Assembly (NCBI GenBank): GCA_039111635.1
Contig: JBCAQO010000001.1
Location: 3,534,001 to 3,598,000, forward strand
DNA: 64,000 nucleotides
Origin: Heterobasidion occidentale
Lineage: Eukaryota; Basidiomycota; Agaricomycetes; Russulales; Bondarzewiaceae
Direction: 5' to 3'
The notes under the pieces are model-generated. The model saw only the letters and a program-made list of their open reading frames with translations, was not told the origin of the DNA and ran no database searches. Positions 19,601 to 30,983 of this stretch are shown in pieces. The translations under genes were made by a program, and so were the position numbers. Each line of letters begins with the position of its first letter. Within the stretch, counting starts at the first letter, position 1.

Positions 19601-22487
19601 GTGGCATAGGCAAGTTGCACATAGACCTGCAACAGGGCGGTAGGTTGGTCAGGAGCAAGTGGTGTGGCTGATGGACACAAGGGCGCTGAAATATGTTATG
19701 GACAAGGATGAGTGGCAATATGTCCTGTGACACCATCTAGTTTACATTCTCTCATTATACCATTCCATCAGACAGCCGCCATAGTCTATATTGTCCTACA
19801 TCATGAGTAAGGCATGAGAAGACCAAAGGTGACAGTGTGCTGCATCGAATGGATACCACATGTGTGGTGTGCTCAAGATCGCAGCATGACCTAACAAATG
19901 GACATAGAGCGAGACATACTACAAAAAAAAGCCTTGCACGTCCATGACTTGAAGCACACCTAATGCCACGCACAATTCACGTCAACCCAATGCACTTGTC
20001 TGACAGATCACAAACTCCGCACTCTTGGCTGGCTGTACACGCAGGCCTAATTGTGGATTTAGGTCATCCCAACACTTCACTGAATCATCCACATGATTGC
20101 ACAATGGTATTCACTTTACACTTGGAAGGCCATGGAAGTCAGTGATATGAGTGAAGAGAGTTTGATGATCTCACCTATTACTGGAGCAGGGCACGGACTA
20201 ACAATGCCTCAATCTGGATCATCATTCTTGTCAGACAGCTTGCCACAATCCCAAGGATACCCACCAAATCCCGCAGCTCACCTCACTCTCAGATAGACCA
20301 CTAACAAACTCGCACTCACTTTGCCCTGTGTGCAGGCAACCCCCACAATAGCATGTTGGTTCCCAGTATCCATGTGGTCCAATACCCAATACCTGTTGCC
20401 AAAAAGTGGGTGGTCCTTTCTTCTCAGTGCCAACCACAGGTGGACCATACTTCTCAGCACCTAGAGGCACACACAACACACATGATGGCTCGTTAGTGCA
20501 CCATGTGGGCCAATGGACAAAGATGACTCATGAGCGACCCAATGTTCAGGATGCACTTCCACCTTTCCATGTAATGGCACTGTGAAATGAGGTCAACAAT
20601 ACACCACACCGAGGAAAGGTAATTGGTACTCACTGATCCAGATGCATGGATCCCTGCCCTTAACAGACAGCTGTGACACCTCTTCAAACCATATGTGGAG
20701 CACAGACAATTCAAAGCCAGAAGACAAAAGCTCATTGTCTGGCAAGATTATGACCCACCCATTACTCAGCCGGTGAAACTTAACCAACACCCATGCCAAA
20801 TCAGAATATTGCACGGCTCGTTCAGAACATTTGCCAAAAGATTGGAGACCCTAAGGCCATTCAGAGACACCTCCATCTTCACGTTGTGAAGGGAAATATA
20901 GATTGCATGCATTGAGTTGGCCCCAAATGCATTTATTTAGCTCCCTCCACACCTCTCCCTTGCTTGGAATCATTGTTGATCAATGGAGCAACGCGGCCCC
21001 CAGCCTATCAAAATATCTCACTAGGCCCAGGGTGTTGTGCCATATAGTCACCAGGGTGTCTGTGTCTTCCATCGACTTTGAAGATGAACAATTGCCGGGA
21101 GGAATGCGGCAGTTGTTAGACATACTCAATCCTGATTAGCCTTAAGGAGCACATACCTGTGGGAGAAACATGATGTGAACAATTTTCTGAGGAATTTTGC
21201 TTCCCATGAAGCTCGTGCTTGCAGACAATGGCATGAGAGTGAAGAGGGGAGGCTTGGAGGTAGAGCAGAGTGGATGAATAGCTAGGGTGTCAAGAGGTCA
21301 TAAGGTAAACCTACTATAAGTCCATCAAGCTAGTCTGGTAGGGTCATGCACATCCTGCAATTGGTGGGTGGAATGAACATTCAGGAGTCCACGCTGCAGT
21401 TTTTGAGGAGGGGACTAGAAAGGAGGGGGATGTTCATGGTAGAATTTGGCACCTGCTCTGGCAAATTTCATACGTGAAAGAAAATATGCTGAACCACATG
21501 AAAGGTTCATCAAGATGATGAAGATGATGCAGAACTTTGTGGTGACAGTGGCAATTGGCAAAGTTGCTGACATGGGGCAGATGACTGCTCAGTGTGCCAG
21601 TCTGATAGATCTGATATGAAACAATTGTGGGTTGTCTGTGCGTTGGTTTACAGGGCAAATTTGGCTTCGCTAAGTGATTCTGCCATTCTAGATGAGCATG
21701 AATCTGGTGTCCTTCAAGCATGACCTGGGTGGTGAGAGGATTTATTATAGGCATCAATCAAAATGGTCATTATGAGTGAGATGTACTATTCAAGAGTGGC
21801 AAATTCTGGGGTAGGACATAGTGCTACATCAAATACCAAAGCATCAGTGATAAGAGGCAAATAGTGGAACAAATATAAACCTCATGTCCCTATTTTATAA
21901 CAGATATTATCAGGCCATGTTAGTGGATGTTAGTGCCGTGTGAGTGGTGAGAGGGTGCCTGGGAGTGCAGCATTGCAAAAGTGTGTCCTGAGAGACTCCT
22001 GAGGGCAGCTGAGAGCACATCCCACTTGACACTCAATAATAGTGGAGGCAGTTTGAATATTGATGAGGATTTTAGACATGGTGTAAAATGATGATTCTTA
22101 CCTTTCAGCACCTGGCCAGGTGTTGAGACTGTGCCAGGGCATGTCCAAATGAACAAAACACAGCATTGGGTAAACCTGGGATGACTTTGAAATGTTGGCA
22201 GCAGCTAACACCAGAGCCCCAGAGTCCCTATGGTCAGTTATAACAGAAGGTGACACATAGTCATAGACGGCCTCTCACTTACTGTCACTGTTGGTCTCTC
22301 ACCCACGGTGTCTCACCTTCGCCCCTGCTAACCCCCTGTAATGTCTATGCCCCCATGTCCTACCCTATTCTCAAAGTACTCAGATTGCCTCAAAGTGGCC
22401 TGCACTAAGGGATCTGAGGAGTGTCACCCCACCACACCCAATGGCTGCCAATTCTGTGGCGGGCACTGAGTCTTTACGCAACTGACA
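16647..22487. other. Degraded DNA, no gene recognised
   Basis: Nearly 6 kb with scattered short open frames on both strands (longest 163 codons, minus strand 19189-19680), none with a recognisable domain. Composition and frequent TG/CA suggest heavily mutated former repeats. The last five bases before the copia element (22488-22492, TACAC) are its target duplication. Confidence 0.5.
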
Positions 22488-22492
22488 TACAC

Positions 22493-22900
22493 TGTTGGAA
22501 TTCAAGCCGCACCGAGCCATTTACTTATCCGTTTCCACGCGCGCAGGGCGCCACGCAAAAGACCATACCATTTACTTAGTTTCTATATCTGATGCTTACT
22601 TCATTGCCAGAGTGCCGTGTGACACGCGCACTCCGATACTATACAGTTCGAAGCCTCCAAAAGCTTATTTACTTATTATATCAAGTGCATAGACGAGTTC
22701 TCTTGCCTCAGGTTTTCTGATAGCGAAGCACGTGGAAGAACTGAGGTAAGGGTCACTCGGATTACTGTATGTTACCTATAGCTTACTTATTCTTTGTAGC
22801 TTCATTCTATAGGTAAATACATTTCTAGATTTTACGATAGCGAAGCGCACGGAAGAACTGAGCTTCGTTCTATAGCACGTGAAAGTCCTCAATTGTAACA
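22493..22900 (+). repeat. 5' LTR of the copia element
   Basis: 408 bp, from TGTTGGAATTC to TTGTAACA. It contains two copies of a 35-bp motif (22711-22745 and 22828-22862); the first runs into GTAAGG and the second is entered through TTTCTAG, so the interval looks like an 83-nt intron (22746-22828). Confidence 0.9.
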
Positions 22901-22913
22901 GGTTATTGGGCCC
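22901..22913 (+). other. Half-tRNA primer-binding site of the copia element
   Basis: GGTTATTGGGCCC directly follows the LTR. It matches, with one extra T, the complement of the anticodon stem-loop of initiator methionine tRNA (GGTTATGGGCCC). Priming from a cleaved initiator tRNA half is known for copia of Drosophila and Ty5 of yeast. Confidence 0.65.
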
Positions 22914-23071
22914 TGCGCAATACCTCCTGTATTACTTTAAAATACCACCACAAACGATCCGTCCAAATATCCACCACTCCTTTTACCACCGACACCCTTC
23001 CATCGTCCATCCCTAAACTTGATCCCCAAGGTGAAAACTGGGCCATCTTTGCAATCTGCTTTGAGACAGCC

Positions 23072-23932
23072 ATGCAGGCCAAGGGAAAGTGGGGCCACTT
23101 CAACGGCACTGCTCCCGAGCCCAGCCTAGCAGCAACCCCTACGGCTGAACAGAAGGCCGCACTCACTGAATGGTTGAAGGACAAATGTACCTCTCTCTAT
23201 CTCCTAATCCAGCGAATCCCTGACTCAACTGTTGTTCGCGTCCGGAAGCTAACCACGGTCGCACAACAGTGGGCAGCTATCGTCTTGGAGTACACACTCA
23301 AGGGCGCGTATGCACAGACAGAGCTGCAAAGGTCTTTTATGGAGATGCGATGTGACAACAACGCCGATATCAGGCAGTTCCTGGATGACCTACGTACAAA
23401 GCGAGAAGAGTTAGCGGCTTGCGGTGTCGACATCACTACACAAGACTACCGCTCTACCATCATTGCCTCTATCCCAGACAAGTCATCTGACTTTGCCTCG
23501 AGCCTCATTGCATCATCTCAGCTTGTCGACCCAACCAAGGATCTTGATCCAGACTTCCTCATCCGTCATGTCTCAGATGAGTATGAGCGCCAAAGGGCAA
23601 AGAAGCCAGCCACGCGCACCACAGGTGTAGGAGGAAAGTCAGCAAAGAGGGAGCAGGACGAGGCAATGGCTGTCGCACCTGGAAAAGGAAAGGGAGGATG
23701 GAAGCTGTGTGGTTCCTGCTGGAACTGTGGAGAGAAGGGACACTACAAGGACAAGTGCCCCAAACCTCAAAAGCCGTCAAGGGGTCAGGCGGCAGCCAAG
23801 GCGATAGCGCAAGGGCCAGAGACAATACCAATGCGGTGGTCGACTATGAATTGGACAGCGACGGTGGGTGGGCCATGTACTGCGACTCCAATGATGAGTG
23901 CGACGACACCAATGATGACATGCCTGCGCTAG
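23072..23932 (+). pseudogene. gag: Copia gag (nucleocapsid end frameshifted)
   Basis: The first ATG is at 23072, but in-frame gag sequence begins earlier: SIPKLDPQGENWAIF, a typical copia gag start, is encoded from about 23004, and its original ATG is not visible. The body resembles UBN2-type gag (ERQRAKK, RQFLDDLRTKREELAACGV). The zinc knuckle CWNCGEKGHYKDKC is at about 23720-23762. After about 23830 this frame loses sense and the coding continues one frame over (23698-24225), so a one-base indel separates gag from protease. Confidence 0.8.
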
Positions 23933-24500
23933 AGGAGTTGGAGAGCAGCGATGATGACAAAGAGGGATTGGATGGACTTAGTGGAGTGGGTGAAGTTGAG
24001 GATGTCTTGGACACTTGGACACAGGACTTTATACCAGACGGACAGGTGGGTACCGAGGGCTTGGCCAGCTCTCTGATGGATCCCCCCTCCCCTCCGACAG
24101 ATGTCCCCGATCCGCTTGAACCAGGAGACGAAGCGGCTGTCACAACCACTGCCAATGACACCACCAACTCAACTAGGAAGGAACTCTATGATTCCAGCAC
24201 CACTTGTCACATATCCCCGTATTGACAGGACTTCGTCACATACCATGATATTCCCCCGCGGCCTTTCAAGGCAGCCAATAAGCAGCTGTTTGATGCTCTG
24301 GGCATGGGAGAAATGGTCATTGAAGTGCCAAACGGCATAGAAGCCTGTCAGCTGCAACTCACCGAAGTCCTGTATTCCCCCAAAGTGGGGTACACCCTGG
24401 TGTTGATAGGCCATCTTGATGAGCTCGGCTATACCACCACCTTTGCAGATGGTCAGTGCGTTATCACCGACCCTGATGGCGAGCAGATTGGAAAGATCCC
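23830..24500 (+). pseudogene. Copia protease region
   Basis: An acidic linker (DYELDSDGGW onward) leads to the protease active site, which reads LYDSSTTCHISPY instead of the usual DSG-A/T. The frame is cut by TGA at 24223-24225, where the family has an Arg codon, so a CGA to TGA change is likely. Coding resumes in the same register through VLYSPKVGYTLVLIGHLDELG and breaks again near 24510. Confidence 0.7.
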
Positions 24501-24566
24501 ACGTACCAAAGGGTCTGTACCGCGTGGTGCGCGACAGCAAATGCCGCCATCGAGAAGATCTCTGTC

Positions 24567-25403
24567 ATGGAACTCCACCGCCACATGGGCCATATCGCAC
24601 CTAGCGCGGCAAAACGTCTTGTCAATGATGGTTTCATGACAGGTGTTAGTCTTGACACCTCAACTGAAGAACCCACCTTTTTCTGCGACTCCTGCATCTA
24701 CGCAAAGGCAAAACGACAGCCCACCGCAAAGACTCGTGAGGGGGATCACGCTTCTGTTTTTGGGGGAGAAATCCACACCAACCTGCGGGGACCGGCTCCA
24801 GTTGAAACCCTTAGGGGGCAGCGTTACTATGTCACTTTCACTGATGACAAAACCCGCCTCACCCATCTGCATTTCCTCCACTGCAAAAGCGACACTTTCG
24901 GGGCCTACAAAGCCTTTGAGGCATGGTGTCACGTGCACCAGAATTCCCCTATCAAAATTCTGCACTCTGACTGCGGCGGGGAGTACCTCAGTACCGACTT
25001 TGTTCAGCATCTACAGGACGCCAGAACAGAGCAGAAACTTGCCGTCCACGACACGCCGCAGCACAACGGCGTTGCGGAGCGCCTGAACCTGACTATCATG
25101 GTCAAGGTCCGCGCAATGCTTCACGAAAGCGGTCTCCCATGGAGCTTATGGGGAGAGGCGGCCCATCACGCCGTGTGGCTGAAAAATTGCATGGCCATGA
25201 AGGCCGTCCCCGGCATGACGCCTTATGAAGCTGCGACTGGGCGCAAGCCCGATCTTAGCGCCGTCCACATGTGGGGGAGCCGAGTCTGGGTCCACAACAC
25301 CAGCGGCTCGAAGCTAGACCCGCGCACGCACAAGGGCCGGTGGATAGGTCTGATGATGCATCAAAGGGCTGCCGAGTGTACTGAGAACAAAGTTGGTCAG
25401 TAG
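24567..25403 (+). pseudogene. Copia integrase with altered active site
   Basis: 278 codons. The zinc finger is LHRHMGHI ... FFCDSC. The core holds SDCGGEY (second Asp) and PQHNGVAERLN (Glu), but the first catalytic Asp, expected in HTDLWGP, is Asn here (EIHTNLRGP), with Trp to Arg beside it. The frame ends at a stop near 25401. GKWIG-type C-terminal residues are present (KGRWIG). It would insert the cDNA, but this copy cannot be catalytic. Confidence 0.85.
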
Positions 25404-26049
25404 CCGTCGAGCGGAACGTCTACTACGTGCCGCCCAAACATCTCGAGGGGGAGGAGTCGGCTGAGAACCACTCACCTGTTATTTGTGATGAGATGCTTGG
25501 CGGCGCTGCCGCTGACGACATTGCGACCACACCCACCGCACCTGCTGCTTGAGCCGATGCTGACGTGCCAACCGGCGAGCATCCAAAGCGCGTCCGCAAG
25601 CCAAGCCGGTACGTCCATGACCTATTGGATGGCCACAGCGTCACCATGGCATCTCGTGCGGCGCTGTTGCTTCCACCGGGTCTGCAGCCGCCGTCATCGT
25701 CTGCCGAGGATCGGCATGTTGAGGGGGAGTCGGCGGATGGGAGAGAGGGACAGGATGGGAGAGAGGGACAGGACCAGAGAGAGGGGCGGGACAGGGAAGA
25801 GGACAACGAGGAGGGAAGGGAAAGGGCTGAGGTCAAGGCGGCGATCTTGACGGAAGATGCCAAGGGAGATTGGTGGGAGTACGTGATGCTGATGGAGACG
25901 AGCGCTTCGGAAGGACTGGAACCAAGAAGCCTCGCGGAAGCGAAGAAAAGGCCGGACTGGGCGCTCTAGGAAAAGGCAATCGAAGAAGAGCTGTCAACCT
26001 TGAAAGAAGCCGGCACCTGGGAAGTCGCGGAAGCGCCTGCGGCGCTAAC
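25404..26049 (+). pseudogene. Copia integrase-RT linker
   Basis: Linker with the recognisable HPKRVRKPSRYVHDLL block, followed by a hydrophilic tract made by tandem GGGAGAGAGGGACAGGAT units near 25739-25774. A TGA at about 25552 and one at about 25967 interrupt it. Confidence 0.55.
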
Positions 26050-26730
26050 GTCATGGGTTAAAAGTGGGTTTTCAAGGCTAAAAAGGACACTTTTGGAAAT
26101 GTCGTCCGGTACAAGGCCCGACTTGTTGCGCAGGGGTTCAGTCAGATCCCTGGTGTTGATTACTTTGACACCTACGCTCCAGTCACCAAGCTGGCTTCTG
26201 TGCGGACTGTCCTCGCGATCGCGAACCGTCATGATTTCAAGCTTCATCAGGTCGACATCAAGGGAGCCTATCTCAATGGAGATCTTACACCCGCTGAAGT
26301 CATCTTCATGCGCCCACCTCCTGGATACGCACCCACAGGCGCTGCTGGTAAGGTTCTGCGCTTGCGCCATACCCTATACAGTCTGAAGCAGTCGGGCCAC
26401 CAATGGTACCAAAAGCTTACCTCCATCTTTGTGGGCTCTATGGGATTCACGCGGTGCCAGGTCGACCAGGCCGTGTTCTACCAGCGAGTTGACACTGAAC
26501 TGACGATTGTCGTGGTCCACGTCGACAACTGCACGATCGTGGCGTCTTCGATAACTCTCATCGTCACCTTCAAATCAGAACTCCGGAAGCACGTAGAAGT
26601 CACCGATCTCGGCGAGCTTCACTGCTTCTTGGAATCGAGATCAAAAGGGACCGAGACGCCGGTACCATCCATCTGTCACAGTGCTCCTACATTGATTCTA
26701 TCTTACATTGTTTTAACTTTGATGATCTGA
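26050..26730 (+). pseudogene. Copia reverse transcriptase with altered active site
   Basis: Begins WVFKAKKDTFGNVVRYKARLVAQGF in a shifted frame, then runs open from 26200: HQVDIKGAYLNGDL holds the first catalytic Asp, and LRLRHTLYSLKQSGHQWYQKL the next block. The catalytic motif YVDD is HVDN (about 26519-26530), again an Asp to Asn change. A frameshift near 26640 ends the domain early. Confidence 0.85.
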
Positions 26731-26747
26731 AGCCAGCATCAACTCCC

Positions 26748-27480
26748 ATGGAAACTCAGGTCAGACTTTCTAGTTCCCAATCCCCCTCCTCCACAAACGA
26801 GATCGCAGTCATGTGTGACGTCCCATACCAAGAAGCTGTCGGAGCCGTACAGTGGGCCACACTGACAACGCGCCCCGACATCTCGTTTGCCGTGTCAACC
26901 GTGTCATGCTTCTCTGCTAACCCCAGACCAAAGCACTGGGAAGCTGTCAAATGGATTTTCCAGTACCTCAAGGCAATGCGGGATCTGTGGCTGATGTACG
27001 GAGGTGTGGAAAGGAAGCTGGTTGGATATGCAGATGCCGATGGAAGTATGGTGGAGGATCGGAGAGCTGTGTCAGGGTACGCTTTCATTTATGATGGCGG
27101 CGCTGTATTGTGGAGCTCGAAGAAGCAGAGCATTGTCTCGCTCTCAACAATGGAAAGCGAGTACGTTGCCACAACCCATGCCACAAAGGAAGCGCTCTGG
27201 CTTCGGAGCCTGATCCACGAGATCCTAGAGCCGATCGAACCCCGACGACTCTATTCTCTGACAACCAATCGGCTATCGCGCTTACCCAAAACCATCAGTA
27301 CCACCCGTGGATGAAGCACATCGACATAAGGTACCATTTCATCTGATGGGTTGTCGAGGAGGGCGCACTCTGACTGGTATACTGCCCCACTGACGACATG
27401 GTGGCTGTTACACTTACTAAGGCTCTGCCCTCAGCAAAGGTGAAGCACTTCGCTTCCGAGCTCGGACTCTGTCCGGCTTG
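26748..27480 (+). pseudogene. Copia RNase H
   Basis: AVGAVQWATLTTRPDISFAV leads into RNase H, with YADADGSMVEDRRAVSGY and SLSTMESEYVA carrying acidic active-site residues. After about 27235 the frame shifts and LFSDNQSAIAL, HPWMKHIDIRYHF and the terminal LGLCPA follow in the other register, ending at a TGA (27479-27481) that runs into the polypurine tract. Confidence 0.85.
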
Positions 27481-27488
27481 AGGGGGAG
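27481..27488 (+). other. Polypurine tract of the copia element
   Basis: AGGGGGAG directly abuts the 3' LTR start TGTTGG, the usual arrangement for Ty1/copia elements. Confidence 0.85.
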
Positions 27489-27897
27489 TGTTGGAATTCA
27501 AGCCGCACCGAGCCATTTACTTATCTGTTTCTGCACGCACAGGGCGCCACGCGGAAGACCATACCATTTACTTAGTTTCTATATCTGGATGCTTACTTCA
27601 TTGCCAGAGTGCCGTGTGACACGCACACTTCGATACTATACAGTTTGAAGCCTCTGAAAGCTTATTTACTTACTATATCAAGTGCATAGACGAGTTCTCT
27701 TGCCTCAGGTTTTCCGATAGTGAAGCGCTTGGAAGAACTGAGGTAAGGGTCACTCGGATTACTGTATGTTACCTATAGCTTACTTATTCTTTGTAGCTTC
27801 GTTCTATAGGTAAATACATTTCTAGGTTTTCCGATAGCAAAGCGCGTGGAAGAACTGAGCTTCGTTCTATAGCACGCGAAAGTCCTCAATTGTAACA
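27489..27897 (+). repeat. 3' LTR of the copia element
   Basis: 409 bp, one base longer than the 5' LTR, differing mostly by transitions. It keeps both 35-bp motifs and the intron-like interval. TACAC follows at 27898-27902. Confidence 0.9.
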
Positions 27898-27902
27898 TAC
27901 AC

Positions 27903-28470
27903 AGTGGCCAACGCTGGCAAATGAGCTGTAGTGGCAAGTTCATATAACAGCCGCAAATGTCACTAAACACTGACATTCCGCATTAGTGCCCCTTGTGTAG
28001 TTGAACATGCTTTCTAGACCAAGTGCTCCCACCCCCTGCTCAAATCACGCACATTGATGGCATCAGAGCAGACAACAGGTGGATTACCATGGAAAGAGCA
28101 CTAGAGAGGGATGCACAACAAGCGTTGAATGAGGTATGTTGAGCCCTTTTTATTGGGGCTTGATCTGGCCATCCACAAGGAGAGAGAAGACAAGCGCTAC
28201 GCAGGTTCCACATGTAGAAGCGCACAACCAAAATGGCAAGAGAGAGAGAGGGCATGCAGACATCAGAGTGGGTGCTGATGTGGGCTCATTGTATGTGAGT
28301 ATACTGTCCACTTGTACTCGTGCCCACTGAAAGTCTTCAGCCACCCTGCACACCATCTTGCCAGTTCCCCTCTTGTCTGCACACTCTCTCCAACATTCCT
28401 CAACAAATAAACCTGTAAATTTTTGTGTACAACCCATGTATGTATGTGATCTTTATCACACAGTCAGAAC
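27903..28470. other. Degraded spacer
   Basis: No gene or repeat family recognised; includes a short AG-rich run near 28232-28250. Confidence 0.4.
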
Positions 28471-29100
28471 ATATAAAATTACCTGTGGCCAGGATAGTGA
28501 GTGGCTGAATTTTGAGTGAGCCACAACTAAGCTTTCCACAAAGATTCACCTACGCAAAGTCATATTGGGAGTAACAAACTCAGAGTGATGTTTGGGTACA
28601 CTCTTTGGTTGCACTTTGTCATATTACAATGCTTAATTCTTGGGTTTATACAATAGAAACATCTTCAATGCTAAAGCTATATTGGGTCATAAGTGTCTTA
28701 TATCAGGTACTGCTATGTTTGGCATGATTCCTTATGACCAGAGACTGGTAATAATACTTAATATATATTGTAATACTACCAGGATGTGAATAAATAGATT
28801 ATAGTGGTTTATGGCTTTTATGTAGTAGTCCTACAGTGCTCAGAGCTTCATTTTGAGTGATGGGCTATTACCATTTTGTCAGGTCAATAACTTTCTGAGA
28901 GAAGACAATGAGTTTTCCATTCAAAACAAAGCTTTTGAGCACTGTTATGGATAATAGCACATATAAGTAGCTCACAAAAATATTAATGCAATTTTACAGA
29001 GCCCAGAACAGCTCTGCATAGGTGGATCTTTGCAGGAAGTCCAACTGTGGCTCACCCAAGGTTCAGTTACTCACTATTCAGGACACAAATAAACTTATAT
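28471..29100. mobile_element. Foldback or MITE-like element with long terminal inverted repeats
   Basis: The left arm (about 28471-28560, with ATAGTGAGTGGCTGAA and GTGAGCCACAACTAAGC) is the imperfect reverse complement of the right arm (about 29010-29100). Blocks such as ATAGTGAGT, GTGAGCCACA, CAAAGAT-CACCTA and ATATAA align in order, with mostly transitions between arms. The 440-bp interior is AT-rich and has no coding potential. No target duplication beyond a possible TA is clear. Confidence 0.65.
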
Positions 29101-29898
29101 CCCCTCATTGCATAAATAGCATCAAGTACATACATAGCTTGTGAAAAAATAAATTCAAGTTTATTAGACGAGTGCTGCCCAAGAGAGAGAACAAACAAGA
29201 GGCAGAACTGGCAGGCTGGCACACAGTGTGGCTAAAGACTTTTGGTGGGCACAAGTACAATGGAGCCTAAGCAGTAGTTCTATGAGGGCATGAAGGTGGC
29301 AACAGCAGACAAGGCAGTAGTGGGGCATATTTTCAGAAAATCAGGAGACTGCTCTCACCCTAGTTATTAGGATGAGAATGCAGCATGTCATCAGGCTTGC
29401 TGGTCCAGGACACTTGGCCCAATCATTGCAGAAAACCATAGTGGTGATACACCATAGAAAACAGATAGAGGCCCATTATTGTGCAGGAGCCGGGAGGAGG
29501 CGTGTGCCTACAGTGATTATTGATTTGACAAGAGGGGAGACACCTGCAAGGGAAGGCCGATCTGTTTGAATGACTCCTCACTACCAGGCATATGTAGGAC
29601 ACGTAGAAAGTGTTTGTTTGTAGGAGATATAGTAAGTCATTTATTGCACATCCATCACTCAGCAGCAAACTCACACCAGACATCAGGCATGTAGAAGATC
29701 ATACAAATTAATTCCTGTTTGTTGCACGTATAGCGTAGGGCACATAAGATGACCAGATAAGCTTAATGGTACAAAGGTGTTGATATGAAAGATACAAATC
29801 ATCAAATCATCAAAGGTGAGAACCATGTAAGAGCCACTATAATGGTACTTGCAAAACATTGACCAATGAGCGGCCTGTATGTGATATGATCTCAAGCT
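29101..29898. other. Degraded spacer
   Basis: AT-rich, short frames only, nothing recognised. Confidence 0.4.
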
Positions 29899-29902
29899 CC
29901 GG

Positions 29903-30979
29903 TGATACGCTAGAGGTGGCTCTAAGTGCCGAGCACAACACTAAAACAACCTCTAAGGCAGGAGTGCTGGAGCTAGTATCTGATACACAAGGAATTGTTA
30001 GTGATGACTTTAGAAATCGAAGGCGTACTGAGAAACAATGGGGAGTATGAGATTATAGCGCTCAAACGGTTTCGGGACTGCGCCAAACACCGACCGAATG
30101 TTTGGTCAGTCGAGTTGGGGATTCGGTCGGTAACGAGAAGGTAGTGTCGCGACCGACAACTTTCGTGCTTCAAGAGCCACACGGGCCTCTGACAATATAT
30201 GAGGGAGGACGAGGGGTACGAGCGAAGAGACGAGTACAAACGCGAATGAGGCCGAACGACGAGGATGACGAGTTTTCGGAAGTCGACAAAGACGATTTCA
30301 ATGGTTGAGACGAGTGCGAATGAGCTCTGAACTGTGGGGTGCGAAAGCTGGTTTATTCCAGAGTTGTATGTAGGTTTTTATAGTAAACAGAGCCCTAAGT
30401 AAAATATCGAACAAGAAATGAGAGTAAATGTCAAACGGGTGCCAAGCCCTAGCGAACAGAGAAGATAAGAAGGTAGGTGAGATGTCCATATGGGTTCCAA
30501 AGGTGATAAGGTGAGAGTTAATCAGCGATGGCGAAATCCTGAACGTTCGGGATCCGTCGCCCGAGCGTAGATAGCAGGAACAGGCATTGGAGAACCAATG
30601 AAAATAAAGAAGAAGTAACGTATGACCAGGGTGGCCAAGTAATGGTGCAAGATCGTGTTTGACCGACCACGCGGAAGTTGGGAAGATAAGCAATAAGGAC
30701 CGACCGACTCACGGAGCACATCGGCCGACACGGAATACTGGCTCCAATCCCGTAAACGCCTATTGTAACACTTCTGTGCAGTCATGGTAAGTACGTGAAG
30801 TGTGGGCGAACTGACCCAAGTGCTGCCAAACGTCCTTCGGTGGCTTGCAGTCGGTCGGGTAGGGACCGACCGTGTTCGGTGCAGGTTGGCATCTTCGTTA
30901 CTCGTCTAGCGTTGTTCGGTATCTCCCCAAAGCTTCCCAAATACCTCCCTCGGACCCTAGCGCGGGTGCATGCTCATCA
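29903..30979 (-). repeat. Intact solo LTR of family A
   Basis: Exactly 1077 bp, reverse orientation, with both termini intact and flanked by a perfect CCGG duplication (29899-29902 and 30980-30983). No internal region adjoins, so it is a solo LTR formed by recombination between the LTRs of a complete element. It keeps many CpG sites and is among the younger copies. Confidence 0.9.
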
Positions 30980-30983
30980 CCGG

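Larger units (their letters stand above)
22493..27897 (+). mobile_element. Inactive Ty1/copia retrotransposon
   Basis: 5405 bp bounded by LTRs 22493-22900 and 27489-27897 and the perfect duplication TACAC (22488-22492 and 27898-27902). Internal order is gag, protease, integrase, RT, RNase H, which defines Ty1/copia. The LTRs differ by roughly 20 or more substitutions, nearly all transitions, so it is much older than elements A and B. Coding frames are broken by stops and frameshifts, and the integrase and RT active sites are lost. Confidence 0.95.

Noticed and set aside
19189..19680. 163-codon minus-strand frame
   Set aside because: Longest frame of a degraded region, but with no similarity that I recognise and low-information composition.
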